Source of the DNA: Gammaproteobacteria bacterium
GTDB lineage: Bacteria; Pseudomonadota; Gammaproteobacteria; Arenicellales; Arenicellaceae
NCBI GenBank assembly: GCA_017854775.1
Contig: JAFMHC010000010.1
Location: 1 to 50,668 of the forward strand
DNA: 50,668 bases
Direction of reading: 5' to 3'
Each line of letters opens with the position of its first letter. Position 1 is the stretch's first letter. The position numbers and the translations under genes were made by a program. The notes beneath the pieces were generated by a model. The model had not been told where the DNA came from, ran no database searches, and was given only the letters and a program-made list of their open reading frames with translations. Positions 25,875 to 36,039 of the stretch are shown piece after piece.

Positions 25875-28800
25875 ATGATTGAATGGTTTGCTCGTAACCC
25901 CGTAGCCGCTAACCTATTGATGATTACCATCGTCATCGTTGGGCTTTTTTCGGCTTCCCGTTCGATTCCCTTAGAGGTGTTCCCGAGCTTTGAAATAGAA
26001 GCGGTTAGTATTTCCACCGCCTATCGAGGAGCGACTCCGCGATCGGTTGAAGATGGCATCACTAAACGCATCGAAGAATCGATTTACACCATCGAAGGCG
26101 TAAAGGAGATAAATTCGCGCTCGTCAGAAGGCGTATCAGTGGTCACTGCGCAAGTTGATGATGGCTATGAGAAACGTGAAATTCTGAATGACATTAAGCT
26201 AAAGGTTGACTCCCTGAGTACTCTGCCCGGTGGCGCAGAAAAACCGGTAGTAGCCCTTTCCACTTTCAACCCCGGCGTAATTCAAGTTGCGGTAGTTGGC
26301 GATGTTGATGATAAAGTGCTGCGGATCACCGCCGATACGGTCCGCAACGATCTGCTGGCTAATAACGACCTAACTTTAGTGGAACTAATTGGTGTTACCA
26401 ATTACGAAATCAGCATTGAAGTGTCGCCCAAGACGCTCGATGATTTTAACTTATCACTACAAGATGTCAGTGCTGCGATTCAACGCAGCTCAGTCGATAT
26501 CTCAGCGGGCAACGTAAAAACTCGCGACGGCGACATTTTGCTTCGCGCCGATGGGCAGGCATACAAGCAGCAAGACTTCGCCGCCATCCCGGTGATAACC
26601 AAACTTGGTGCCGACCCAGTGTTACTCGGCGATATCGCCACGATCAATGATGGTTTCGAAGACCAGCCATTAATCACCCGCTTCAACGGCAAGCCGGCAA
26701 TCTTAATTGACGTGGCAAGAACCGGCAAACAGTCGTCTATAGAGATAGCCGCCTTAGTTCGAGATTACATCGAAAATAAAAACCGCACCCTGAGTAATGG
26801 CGTTGTATTAGATTACTGGGACGACGACTCAAAAATTCTAAAGGGTCGCCTAAATACCTTACTCAGCAGCGGCCTATACGGCGGCTTACTGGTATTGCTA
26901 ATATTGTCTCTGTTTTTACGCCCAGCAATTGCATTTTGGGTGTTTCTGGGTGTTCCAGTAAGCTTTATGGGAGCATTCATTTTCATGCCTTTTGTTGGCG
27001 GCACCTTCAATATGATTTCGCTATTCGCGTTTATCACCGTGCTCGGAATCGTGGTCGACGATGCAATTGTCACCGGCGAGAATATTTATTCCAAAATGCG
27101 CGATGGTATGGAGCCTATAACCGCCTCAATCATTGGCACCAAGGAAATCGCGATTCCTGTTACCTTTGGAATTCTGACTACGGTTGTCGCGTTCTTACCT
27201 ATGGGCAACCTTGGCGCCAATAGAACAGGTTTTTTAGCCGCACAGATCCCGATGGTAGTGATCCCTGTACTCTTGTTCTCGTTGATCGAGTCGAAGTTTG
27301 TCTTGCCGTCTCACCTAAGTAAGATTAAACCGCGCAAGCAGGCCAGCGAAGTCGGCTGGCTGTCACGCATGCAGATGAAAGTATCGCGTGGTTTCGAAGA
27401 ATCCGTTATCAAGTTTTACCGCCCGTTTTTAATTCGATGTCTGGCTAATAAGGCAATATCAATTTTCACTTTATTGGCAGTTTCCGCCGTCATCATGACT
27501 TGGGCTGGCACCGGCCATACAAAATTCACTTTTTTCCCACGGGTTGAGTCAGAGGAGATTCGATTCTCTCTTACAATGCCCGACACTACCGGCTTTGAGA
27601 CTACCAAAAAGCACATTCAAACCATCTCAGACCACATTCATGCGCTGCAAGAAAAATATCGCGACCCCGAGACCGGCATCTCGGTAATACGCCATACCTA
27701 CAGTACCGTGGGCAGCAGCGGTTCGACCATCAAGCCAAGCGTTGGCGTGGTGAGGGCTGAGCTTATTGGCCCTGAAGAACGACACATTGAGATCAAAGCT
27801 TCGGAAATTGCACGTGAAGTTCGAACCTTGGTCGGCGATATACCGGGCGCGGAGCAATTAAGTGTGCTGGCTGAGTTAGGTCGTGGCGGTGAACCGATCA
27901 ATGTCGAGCTAACCGGTGGCGACCCAGCACAAATGAGGGTACTCGCAGATCAGGTGCGGGATCAATTATTACGTTACCCTGAAGTATTCGATATTCAAGA
28001 CAACTACTCTGGCGGTAAAGAAGAACTCAACATCACCTTAACGCGAAAAGCTCATGCGCTAGGTTTAAGTTTAGCCGACGTCGCCAACCAAGTGCGTGGC
28101 TCAATATTTGGTCTAGAGGCACAAAGGCTGCAACGCGGCCGCGACGAAATTAGGGTGATGGTACGCCTGCCGCAGGAAAATAGATCGTCGATTGACGACC
28201 TCGCAAGACTGTCGATTCTAGTTGGACCCGACAATCAAGCAATACCACTGTCTGATTTGGCTGAAATTGAACCAGTTAGAAGCCCAACCACGTTATATCG
28301 CTTGAACCGAAAGGGCATACTTAATATAACCGCAGACGTTGATAAGGAACTCGCTGATGTACCGGCTATTCTTGGCGAAATACGCGAATTTATAGAGCAA
28401 CAGACCAAACTCGACCCGAGCATAAAATTTTCCTTTAAAGGCGAAGCTGAAGAGCAATCAGAAAGTAATGCTGGGCTTCAATCTGGCAGTTTATTGGTAC
28501 TGATTGCCATTTACGCCCTGTTAGCAATTCCGTTTAAGTCTTATTTACAGCCGCTGATCGTGATGTCGGTGATTCCATTTAGCTTAGTCGGTGCGGTGCT
28601 TGGCCATATCATCACCGGCTATGACCTATCGGTGCTTAGCATTGTTGGCATGATGGCCTTACTCGGCGTGGTGGTCAACGACAGCTTGGTTCTGGTCGAC
28701 TATATCAATAAGCAACGAGAAAAGGGCTTGGCCGTTTTTGACGCGGTGTTAAAAAGCGGCACTGCGCGCTTCAGACCCGTAATTCTAACATCGATAACGA

Positions 28801-29042
28801 CCTTTGCAGGTCTAACACCGTTGTTATTAGACGACAGTACCCAGTCGCAATTTCTCAAGCAAATGGCTATTTCACTGGGCTTTGGTATTTTATTTGCAAC
28901 CGCCATCACTCTGATAATAGTGCCGATAAACTATTATCTGGGCTATCAACTTAAACACGCTAGCATAAACCTTGCTAAGCGTATCAAGTCGGCTAGCCTA
29001 GAGTTCTGGCACCGTGAAGATGCCCCCCGTGGCCCACTATAA
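25875..29042 (+). CDS. RND efflux inner-membrane permease 1
   Basis: 1055-residue proton-driven pump of the HAE/AcrB superfamily, 12 helices with two large periplasmic loops. It starts MIEWFARNPVAANLLM. The TM4 proton-relay pair is present (D395 and D396 in VVDDAIVTGEN). TM10 has VVNDSLVLVDYIN (N935, D936) in place of the AcrB Lys940 region, and TM11 has the conserved RFRPVILTS. The first of three consecutive complete RND genes; closest to permease 2. Likely inducible by or protective against hydrophobic compounds, but the substrate cannot be inferred. No strong ribosome-binding site before the ATG. Confidence 0.93.
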   Translation: MIEWFARNPVAANLLMITIVIVGLFSASRSIPLEVFPSFEIEAVSISTAYRGATPRSVEDGITKRIEESIYTIEGVKEINSRSSEGVSVVTAQVDDGYEKREILNDIKLKVDSLSTLPGGAEKPVVALSTFNPGVIQVAVVGDVDDKVLRITADTVRNDLLANNDLTLVELIGVTNYEISIEVSPKTLDDFNLSLQDVSAAIQRSSVDISAGNVKTRDGDILLRADGQAYKQQDFAAIPVITKLGADPVLLGDIATINDGFEDQPLITRFNGKPAILIDVARTGKQSSIEIAALVRDYIENKNRTLSNGVVLDYWDDDSKILKGRLNTLLSSGLYGGLLVLLILSLFLRPAIAFWVFLGVPVSFMGAFIFMPFVGGTFNMISLFAFITVLGIVVDDAIVTGENIYSKMRDGMEPITASIIGTKEIAIPVTFGILTTVVAFLPMGNLGANRTGFLAAQIPMVVIPVLLFSLIESKFVLPSHLSKIKPRKQASEVGWLSRMQMKVSRGFEESVIKFYRPFLIRCLANKAISIFTLLAVSAVIMTWAGTGHTKFTFFPRVESEEIRFSLTMPDTTGFETTKKHIQTISDHIHALQEKYRDPETGISVIRHTYSTVGSSGSTIKPSVGVVRAELIGPEERHIEIKASEIAREVRTLVGDIPGAEQLSVLAELGRGGEPINVELTGGDPAQMRVLADQVRDQLLRYPEVFDIQDNYSGGKEELNITLTRKAHALGLSLADVANQVRGSIFGLEAQRLQRGRDEIRVMVRLPQENRSSIDDLARLSILVGPDNQAIPLSDLAEIEPVRSPTTLYRLNRKGILNITADVDKELADVPAILGEIREFIEQQTKLDPSIKFSFKGEAEEQSESNAGLQSGSLLVLIAIYALLAIPFKSYLQPLIVMSVIPFSLVGAVLGHIITGYDLSVLSIVGMMALLGVVVNDSLVLVDYINKQREKGLAVFDAVLKSGTARFRPVILTSITTFAGLTPLLLDDSTQSQFLKQMAISLGFGILFATAITLIIVPINYYLGYQLKHASINLAKRIKSASLEFWHREDAPRGPL

Positions 29043-29072
29043 TGGTCAACAAAAGAAAAAGGGTATTAGACA

Positions 29073-32000
29073 ATGATTGAATGGTTTGCTAAAAATCCGG
29101 TGGCCTCAAATCTATTGATGTTCGGCATACTGATTGCTGGGCTAACCTCGGCTACCCGCTCGGTGCCAGTCGAAACCTTCCCATCGTTTGAACAAGATAC
29201 GGTAACCGTCAGTACGCAATTTCGCGGCGCGACACCGAAAACAGTGGAAGATGGCATTACTCTGAGAATTGAAGAAGCCATTGCCGACGTTGAAGGAATA
29301 GAAGAGTTAACGGCTAGATCATCCGAAGGCTCGTCGACGGTAACTGCAGAGATAAATACCGCTTACGATAAACGTGATGTGCTCGATGATATAAAGGTAC
29401 GTGTCGACGCCTTAAACACACTCCCCTCTGACGCCGAGAAGCCAGTTGTGTCGGCGAATATTCGTAATCGAACCGTAATCTGGGTTGCCATTCAGGGCGA
29501 AGTCGAAACCAAGGTATTACGAACCATCGCTGGACAATTCCGTGAAGGCTTACTGAACGATAATGAAATCAGCAACGTCGAGTTACAAGGTGTCGCCGAC
29601 TATCAAATGAACATCGAGGTTTCACCACAAACCTTGGATGCTTACAACATCACCCTAGCGCAGATCGGCCGGGCGATCAGCAGTGGGGCGCGAGACGTAT
29701 CGGCGGGTAATGTTCAAACACTCAATGGCGACATCCTTGTACGCAGCGATGGCCAGGCCTATTCAAGCGAAGAATTTTCAGCAATACCAATTCTTTCAAA
29801 CTCCGAGGGCAAACCAATCACCTTAGGTGAAATTGCCAATATCGATGATGGGTTCGAAGAAAACTCACTAATCACGACGTTTAATGGTAGCCCGGCAATC
29901 ATGGTGCAAGTGCGCCGAGTTGGCGAACAAAGCGCGTTGAAAGTGGCTGAGCGAACTCGTGCCTACATGGCTAAGTTTTCAGAGAACTTACCGTCAGGAG
30001 TAACCCTCGATTACTGGGATGATGATTCAAGTTATTTGAAGAGTCGCATTGGCGCGGTTCTCAATAGCGCATGGCTTGGCGGAATACTGGTGATGATATT
30101 ACTATCGCTATTCCTTCGACCTGCGGTAGCTGGATGGGTGTTTTTAGGTATTCCCGTAAGCTTTATGGGCGCGTTTTTATTTATGCCACTGGTTGGGGGC
30201 ACGTTTAACGTTGTCAGCTTACTGGCCTTTATTATGGTGATCGGAATTGTCGTCGATGATGCCATCGTCACCGGCGAAAACATATACCGAAGAATGCGTG
30301 AGGGTATGGACCCGAAGGAAGCCGCTATTGTCGGCACCAAAGAAATTACTGTTCCGGTTACCTTTGGTATTCTGACAACCGCGGTAGCATTTCTACCGCT
30401 TAGTTACTTAGACGGCACGCGCTATGACTTTATTGGCAGCCAAATGCCGATGGTTGTGATACCGGTACTATTGATGTCGTTGGTTGAATCAAAATTAGTA
30501 CTGCCATCGCACATGGCGCATATAAAGATGCGTGATGAGAATAGTGAAATGGGTTGGCTAGGGCGAACACAACAAAAAATTTCTCGTGGTTTAGAAAACT
30601 TTGTAGAGTTTCGTTATAGTCCCTTTTTAGCTCGCTGCGTTCGCAATCAAGCAATTACGTTGACATTGCTATTCGCCTTGTCAGCCGTCGTTATAGCGGC
30701 AATTACCAACGGCCATATTCGCTATACGCCGTTCCCTTACGTTGAATCTGAGACCGTTACCATTAACCTGACAATGCCTGAATCGACAGGCTTTGACACG
30801 ACTAACAAGCATATCCAAACGATCGCCGAGCACTTCAAAACAATACAGGACAAGTATCGCGATCCAGAGACCGGCGAAAGCGCAATCATTAATGTGCTCG
30901 CCACTAGCGGTAGCCAACGGCGTACAATCAAACCCAACCTAGGGTCGGTTAGAGCTGAATTGCAACCGTCGAGTGAGCGTGTTGGAGGCGCCACGACGTC
31001 CCAAATCGGCAATGAAGTACGTCGGCTTATCGGTGATATTCCTGGAGCACAGAGCTTAAGCGTGCGATCGAGATCGTTTGGTGATGACGCACCGATCAAT
31101 GTTGAACTTTCGGGTGACGATCCAGAGCAGATGTATCAGGTTATTGAAAAGCTAAAAGAGAAATTTAAGACCTATCCTGGCGTCTATGATATTCAAGACA
31201 ATTACAGCGGCGGCAAAGAAGAACTGACTCTGAGCCTAAAACCTCAAGCTTACACATTGGGCCTGAACTTACGCGATGTCGCTCAGCAGGTTCGTAACGC
31301 TGTGTTTGGTTTTCAAGCGCAACGCATTCAACGTGGTCGCGACGAACTGCGAGTAATGGTGCGTTACCCATTGGAATATCGCTCGTCTATGCAGGACCTC
31401 AACCAACTGGCAATCCGAGTACCCAATAGCTCTAAGCAAGTTCTATTATCTGATATTGCCGAAATTGAACCGTTCGAAAGCCCGAGCACCTTATATCGTC
31501 TGAACCGTAAATCGATTCTCAACATCACCGCTGATGCCGATAAAGACGTAGCCAACTTGCCGCTAATACTTAGCGAAATCGACACCTATCTGAAAGAGAT
31601 TCAGCAGCAATACTCAAATTTAAATTACCGCTTCGATGGTGAAGCAGAAGATGCGGCTAAAACAAATCAGCGCCTCGGCGTTGGTCTGGCGCTTGTATTG
31701 CTAGCCATTTACGCCTTACTGGCGATTCCATTCAAATCCTACGGCCAGCCATTAATTGTAATGTCAGTGATCCCCTTTGGGTTGATTGGCGCAATTGTCG
31801 GGCATTTTATCACCGGCCAAAACCTATCGGTGCTTAGTGTATTTGGTATGCTGGCGTTGGTTGGCGTTATGGTCAACGACAGTTTAGTCCTAGTTGATTA
31901 CATTAATAAGCGGCGTCAGCAAGGCGTCGAATTATTAGAGGCTGTACTTAGCTCAGCGGCAATTCGTTTTAGGCCAGTGATACTCACCTCTCTTACCACA

Positions 32001-32237
32001 TTCGCTGGCCTAGCCCCAATTTTGCTGGACGGCTCACAGCAAGCCAAATGGTTAAAACCGATGGCAACGTCACTGGCGTTCGGCATCGTGTTCGCGACCA
32101 TTATCACGCTATTAATTGTGCCAATTAATTATTTAGTTGCGCGTAAATTCAAATATCTGTGCATCGACCTTGGGTCTAAAACCTGGGGCGCATGGTTGGC
32201 ATTTTGGAATAAAGAAGATGCTAGTTCGGCACGATAG
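29073..32237 (+). CDS. RND efflux inner-membrane permease 2
   Basis: 1054-residue paralogue of permease 1 with the same layout: MIEWFAKNPVASNLLM at the start, TM4 pair D395/D396 (VVDDAIVTGEN), TM10 VNDSLVLVDYINKR and TM11 RFRPVILTSLTTF. Long shared stretches such as YPGVYDIQDNYSGGKEELTL against the matching segment of permease 1 show a tandem duplication origin, while loops such as residues ~630-660 have diverged. It starts 30 bases after permease 1. Its stop codon lies in a 15-bp x3 tandem repeat (32225-32269). All hallmark residues are kept, so it looks functional. Confidence 0.93.
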   Translation: MIEWFAKNPVASNLLMFGILIAGLTSATRSVPVETFPSFEQDTVTVSTQFRGATPKTVEDGITLRIEEAIADVEGIEELTARSSEGSSTVTAEINTAYDKRDVLDDIKVRVDALNTLPSDAEKPVVSANIRNRTVIWVAIQGEVETKVLRTIAGQFREGLLNDNEISNVELQGVADYQMNIEVSPQTLDAYNITLAQIGRAISSGARDVSAGNVQTLNGDILVRSDGQAYSSEEFSAIPILSNSEGKPITLGEIANIDDGFEENSLITTFNGSPAIMVQVRRVGEQSALKVAERTRAYMAKFSENLPSGVTLDYWDDDSSYLKSRIGAVLNSAWLGGILVMILLSLFLRPAVAGWVFLGIPVSFMGAFLFMPLVGGTFNVVSLLAFIMVIGIVVDDAIVTGENIYRRMREGMDPKEAAIVGTKEITVPVTFGILTTAVAFLPLSYLDGTRYDFIGSQMPMVVIPVLLMSLVESKLVLPSHMAHIKMRDENSEMGWLGRTQQKISRGLENFVEFRYSPFLARCVRNQAITLTLLFALSAVVIAAITNGHIRYTPFPYVESETVTINLTMPESTGFDTTNKHIQTIAEHFKTIQDKYRDPETGESAIINVLATSGSQRRTIKPNLGSVRAELQPSSERVGGATTSQIGNEVRRLIGDIPGAQSLSVRSRSFGDDAPINVELSGDDPEQMYQVIEKLKEKFKTYPGVYDIQDNYSGGKEELTLSLKPQAYTLGLNLRDVAQQVRNAVFGFQAQRIQRGRDELRVMVRYPLEYRSSMQDLNQLAIRVPNSSKQVLLSDIAEIEPFESPSTLYRLNRKSILNITADADKDVANLPLILSEIDTYLKEIQQQYSNLNYRFDGEAEDAAKTNQRLGVGLALVLLAIYALLAIPFKSYGQPLIVMSVIPFGLIGAIVGHFITGQNLSVLSVFGMLALVGVMVNDSLVLVDYINKRRQQGVELLEAVLSSAAIRFRPVILTSLTTFAGLAPILLDGSQQAKWLKPMATSLAFGIVFATIITLLIVPINYLVARKFKYLCIDLGSKTWGAWLAFWNKEDASSAR

Positions 32238-32269
32238 TGTCCGACACGATAGTGTTCGGTTCGATAGTG
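32225..32269. repeat. 15-bp tandem repeat x3 over the permease 2 stop codon
   Basis: TTCGGCACGATAGTG, TCCGACACGATAGTG and TTCGGTTCGATAGTG follow one another. The TAG in the first unit is the stop of RND permease 2. Confidence 0.92.
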
Positions 32270-32309
32270 GTCGCCTTATGAAATATCAAGACACGCTCTG
32301 CCAGTTGGG

Positions 32310-32338
32310 AGAAAACTATGAGAAAAAACTATGATTGA
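32310..32338 (+). promoter_or_regulatory. Near-duplicate start region of RND permease 3 with an upstream minicistron
   Basis: AGAAAACTATG (32310-32320) is followed directly by AGAAAAAACTATG (32321-32333). The first ATG (32318) opens a six-codon frame ending in TGA at 32336-32338, overlapping the start of permease 3. GGGAG at 32307-32311 is 6 bases from the first ATG and 19 from the real one, so ribosomes probably load on the minicistron first. Confidence 0.7.
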
Positions 32339-35300
32339 GTGGTTTGCAAAAAATCACGTCGCTGCCAACCTATTAATGGTGTGCATCATGCTAATGGGTT
32401 ATACAGCGATTAAAAATGACGTCCCCTTAGAGCTGATGCCAGACTTTGCCTTGGGCATAATAACCGTCACCACAGCGCTACCCGGCGGTAACCCTGAGTC
32501 AATAGAGGCAACCATTACCTCGCGCATAGAGGAGTCCGTTGCAGACTTGGAAGGAGTCAAAAAGATCACCTCCCGTTCAGCCGAGAACTTTTCATTGGTT
32601 TCGATCGAGATTGAGTCAGGCTACGATCAAAAAGCCTTGTTGAGTGATGTCAAAGGTCGAGTTGATGCGCTCAGCACCCTACCCGCCGACGCTGAGCGGC
32701 CAGTGATTGATTTAGCCGACATTCCTATCCAAGTTGTTGGCATCGCAATTTACGGCGATGTTGACTACAACCTATTGTTTCAGTCTGCCTCTGACATGCG
32801 TGAGGCTTTATTGCAGGTCGATGGCATCACTCAGGTTGGCCCCGTACAGGCGCCCGGCCGAGAAATACAGATTGAAGTAAGTCCTGATGTGCTGAAGCAA
32901 TACAAGCTATCGATTGCTGATATCGGTGCCGCAATTCAACGTAATGCGATAGACATATCGGCCGGTAATTTACGCACCCGTAGTGGCGATATTCTAGTAA
33001 GAACAAACGGTCAGGCGTATTCCAAGGAGCAGTTTGAAGAGATCCCGGTATTCAATTCTGGTGACCGTGTTTTATACATCAAAGATTTGGCCACCGTGGT
33101 CGACGGTTATGAACTAACACGTGTCGAAACTCAGTACGCAGGGCTTCCAGCGCTGACCGTCGAGACCTATCGAGTCGGCGATCAAAGCACCATTGAAATC
33201 GCCGAAAAAGTGTTTGGCTTTATGGAAGAGTATCAAAAAACTTTGCCACAAGGTCTAAAATTAGGCAACTACGGTAATACTTCAGCGGTGGTAGGAGACC
33301 GCCTCTCAACCTTAGTTACCAGCGCGATTCAAGGCGGCATCTTGGTGTTGGTATTGTTATCTTTATTCTTAAGACCGGCCGTTGCACTTTGGGTCGGGAT
33401 TGGCATTCCAGTCTGTTTTCTTGGCGGCTTCGCGATGATGCCACTATTGGGTTTAAGCATGAACATGCTGACCATGTTCGCTTACCTATTAGTGCTAGGC
33501 ATCGTCGTCGACGACGCGATTGTCACCGGTGAAAATATTTACCGCCACCAACGAAATGGCATGTCACCGGCTGACGCCGCCTTGTTTGGCACCAAAGAAG
33601 TCGCTGTACCTGTCACCTTTGGCGTTTTAACCACGATGGTCGCTTTCGCGCCATTATTACTGGTCGAAGGTGCCTTATCTACGTTAGCCGCGCAAATACC
33701 ATTAGTGGTAATCCCCGTTCTGGCTTTCTCGCTGATCGAATCCAAGCTTATATTGCCATCGCACATGAGCACGATAAAACCACGTGATGAACATAATCTT
33801 CGTGGCATAGGCCGCCTTCAACAAAACTTCGCGCGCGGGTTTGAGTCGACCGTTATTAAAGTATACCGGCCGTTTTTAAATATTTGTATATCCAATAAAA
33901 CCATAACCTTAGTTACCGCAATAATGCTCTTTGTGGTGACTATTGTTTCAATGAGCACTGGCTGGCTACGAACGTCGTTCTTCCCTGAGTTTGAAGACAA
34001 CGCGGTATTCATCAAGCTCACCATGCCCGCTACAACCGGCTACGACACTACCAAAGGTCACGTAATTCGTATGGTCGACATCGCCAGTGATTTGGCTGAG
34101 GAATATATAGACCCCGAAACCGGCGAATCTTACTTTAAGTACATAGTATCTATCGCTGGATTGACAATCGGCCCGACAGGACCGACCTTTGGCAACAATC
34201 AAGGCATGGTAGTGATGGAATTTATCCAAGGCGAAGATGGCCTGCCCGAAGGATTTTCGATACGCGAAGTGCAGGAACAGTTGAAAAATCGCATTGGCGA
34301 TATTCCCGGTGCTGAGAAGCTTAGTTTGACCTCGACCTTTGGCGACTTCGGTGCTCCGCTATCGGTCTCACTTTACGGCGGCGACATAGAACGGATTGGC
34401 GAAATTAAAGACGACATACGAGAATATTTACGCACCTATCCAGGTGTGTTTGATATACAGGACAACCTGTCGAGCGGTAAAGAAGAGCTAAAACTGGACA
34501 TAAAACCACTAGCAAATGCGCTCGGCTTGTCGCAAGAGAACATTGCCGCTCAAGTACGCGAGGCCTTGTACGGCTACGAAGCTCAGCGAATTCAGCGTGG
34601 CTATGAAGAAATTAAGGTTATGGTTCGTTACCCGCTTGGATCTCGATCATCGATAACCGATGTCAATAATATTCCGATCAACACACCTAATAGCGACGCA
34701 ACTATTCCGCTATTCGAACTTGCTGACTTATTGCCATCGCAAGGCGCAAGCGCGATCTATCGAGAAAAACAGCGTAGAGCCGTCACGATCAGTGCTGATG
34801 TCGACTCAAACGCTTATGACGTAAATGTTATTCGTGCGGATTTAAGCAAATACTTAGATGAAAAATTTCTCTACGAGCCAGAGGTTAGCTACGAAATGAG
34901 CGGCCAAGCCGAGAGCCAAAATGAAGCCAATGCGAGCTTTTTACTAGGCTTTATACTTGTTATTGTTGTTATTTACGGCTTACTGGCAATTCCATTCAAG
35001 TCTTTTGGTCAACCCTTGGTGGTAATGTCGATCATTCCGTTAGCGATTGTCGGTGCCATTATCGGTCACTACATAATGGACCTTGCATTCTCAATGCTGA
35101 GTATCATGGGCATGTTAGGTCTGACTGGCATAGTAGTCAACGACAGCTTAGTGCTGGTTGACTATATCAATCAAAAACGTAAAGCAGGCATGCCAATTAT
35201 GGATGCGGTGTTAACTGCAGGTGAAACCCGCTTTCGGCCAGTCATACTCACTTCGCTGACCACTTTTGTCGGGCTTTTACCGCTAATGCTCAACCATAGC

Positions 35301-35504
35301 ACGCAAGCGCAAGCGCTGATTCCAATGGCGGTCTCTCTCGGTTTTGGTATCTTGTTTGCAACGGTTATCACCTTGGTGATCACGCCAGTTAATTATCTCG
35401 CGGGGCGAGCATTGAAACATAACATCATCGCTATACTGGCTTGGCTAAGTCGTTGGTGGAATGAGACCCCTCAACATAATGTAGCCAACACAGACATAAA
35501 ATAG
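32331..35504 (+). CDS. RND efflux inner-membrane permease 3
   Basis: 1057-residue RND pump, visibly more divergent than the other two: MIEWFAKNHVAANLLM, then AIKNDVPLELMPDFALGIITV where permeases 1 and 2 have RS(I/V)P-type sequence with FPSFE. The proton-relay Asp pair is kept (D394/D395 in VVDDAIVTGEN), as are VNDSLVLVDYIN in TM10 and RFRPVILTSLTTF in TM11. The periplasmic segment after TM7 differs most (IAGLTIGPTGPTFGNNQGMV). It is the last pump gene of the operon; the cytochrome c' gene begins 75 bases later. The start is preceded by an overlapping minicistron. Confidence 0.93.
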   Translation: MIEWFAKNHVAANLLMVCIMLMGYTAIKNDVPLELMPDFALGIITVTTALPGGNPESIEATITSRIEESVADLEGVKKITSRSAENFSLVSIEIESGYDQKALLSDVKGRVDALSTLPADAERPVIDLADIPIQVVGIAIYGDVDYNLLFQSASDMREALLQVDGITQVGPVQAPGREIQIEVSPDVLKQYKLSIADIGAAIQRNAIDISAGNLRTRSGDILVRTNGQAYSKEQFEEIPVFNSGDRVLYIKDLATVVDGYELTRVETQYAGLPALTVETYRVGDQSTIEIAEKVFGFMEEYQKTLPQGLKLGNYGNTSAVVGDRLSTLVTSAIQGGILVLVLLSLFLRPAVALWVGIGIPVCFLGGFAMMPLLGLSMNMLTMFAYLLVLGIVVDDAIVTGENIYRHQRNGMSPADAALFGTKEVAVPVTFGVLTTMVAFAPLLLVEGALSTLAAQIPLVVIPVLAFSLIESKLILPSHMSTIKPRDEHNLRGIGRLQQNFARGFESTVIKVYRPFLNICISNKTITLVTAIMLFVVTIVSMSTGWLRTSFFPEFEDNAVFIKLTMPATTGYDTTKGHVIRMVDIASDLAEEYIDPETGESYFKYIVSIAGLTIGPTGPTFGNNQGMVVMEFIQGEDGLPEGFSIREVQEQLKNRIGDIPGAEKLSLTSTFGDFGAPLSVSLYGGDIERIGEIKDDIREYLRTYPGVFDIQDNLSSGKEELKLDIKPLANALGLSQENIAAQVREALYGYEAQRIQRGYEEIKVMVRYPLGSRSSITDVNNIPINTPNSDATIPLFELADLLPSQGASAIYREKQRRAVTISADVDSNAYDVNVIRADLSKYLDEKFLYEPEVSYEMSGQAESQNEANASFLLGFILVIVVIYGLLAIPFKSFGQPLVVMSIIPLAIVGAIIGHYIMDLAFSMLSIMGMLGLTGIVVNDSLVLVDYINQKRKAGMPIMDAVLTAGETRFRPVILTSLTTFVGLLPLMLNHSTQAQALIPMAVSLGFGILFATVITLVITPVNYLAGRALKHNIIAILAWLSRWWNETPQHNVANTDIK

Positions 35505-35579
35505 TAACTCTAAATAGTACGCAGGAAGATCATCCAACCTGTAAACTAGACACATTATCAATATAAGCAAAGAGGCATT

Positions 35580-36026
35580 ATGAAAATTCTATTACGATCA
35601 GTCTTGATTACCATCGCGATTGCATTGACTACTGGTCCAGCACTAGCGCAAAAACAGCCAACTCCTGAGGAGCGTGCCTACAAATTTCGCACCAGCTTGT
35701 TTCAAACATTCGCATGGAAGCTCGGCCAAATGGCAGGCGCTAAAGGCAGCGGTGATGAAGCCGCATTCGTCAAGCACGCGAATGATCTAGCGCAGTTATC
35801 AAGCTTGATCGAAGAAGGCTTTCAAATTGAAAACAGCCTGCCTGAAGGAACTAAAGCGAAACCTGAAATTTGGCAAGACTACGAGAAATTCCAAGCTAAA
35901 GCACAAGACCTAAGCGATGCAGCAATTGGCTTCACTGAACCCGGTGCGATGGCTGATTTTGACCCACGTGACTTTGGCAGTAAGAGCTGCGGCGGCTGCC
36001 ACCGTGATTTCAAAATTAAAGACTAA
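35580..36026 (+). CDS. Cytochrome c' (class II, periplasmic)
   Basis: 148-residue four-helix-bundle cytochrome. The signal peptide (MKILLRSVLITIAIALTTGP, cleavage near ALA-QK) is followed by RAYKFRTSLFQTFAWKLGQMAG, a typical first helix with the distal pocket. The heme c site CGGCH sits close to the C-terminus (KSCGGCHRDFKIKD), as in cytochromes c'. Such proteins bind NO or act in electron transfer. The convergent b-type cytochrome next door is a likely partner. AGAGG lies 5 bases before the ATG. Confidence 0.92.
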   Translation: MKILLRSVLITIAIALTTGPALAQKQPTPEERAYKFRTSLFQTFAWKLGQMAGAKGSGDEAAFVKHANDLAQLSSLIEEGFQIENSLPEGTKAKPEIWQDYEKFQAKAQDLSDAAIGFTEPGAMADFDPRDFGSKSCGGCHRDFKIKD

Positions 36027-36039
36027 ACTGATTAGAAAA

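Noticed and set aside
28671-28690. Loss of the AcrB TM10 lysine (VNDS instead of AKNA) as a sign that the RND pumps are dead
   Set aside because: All three permeases share VNDSLVLVDYIN, and I recall this as usual for a large subfamily of RND pumps, so it is more likely a subfamily trait than a defect.
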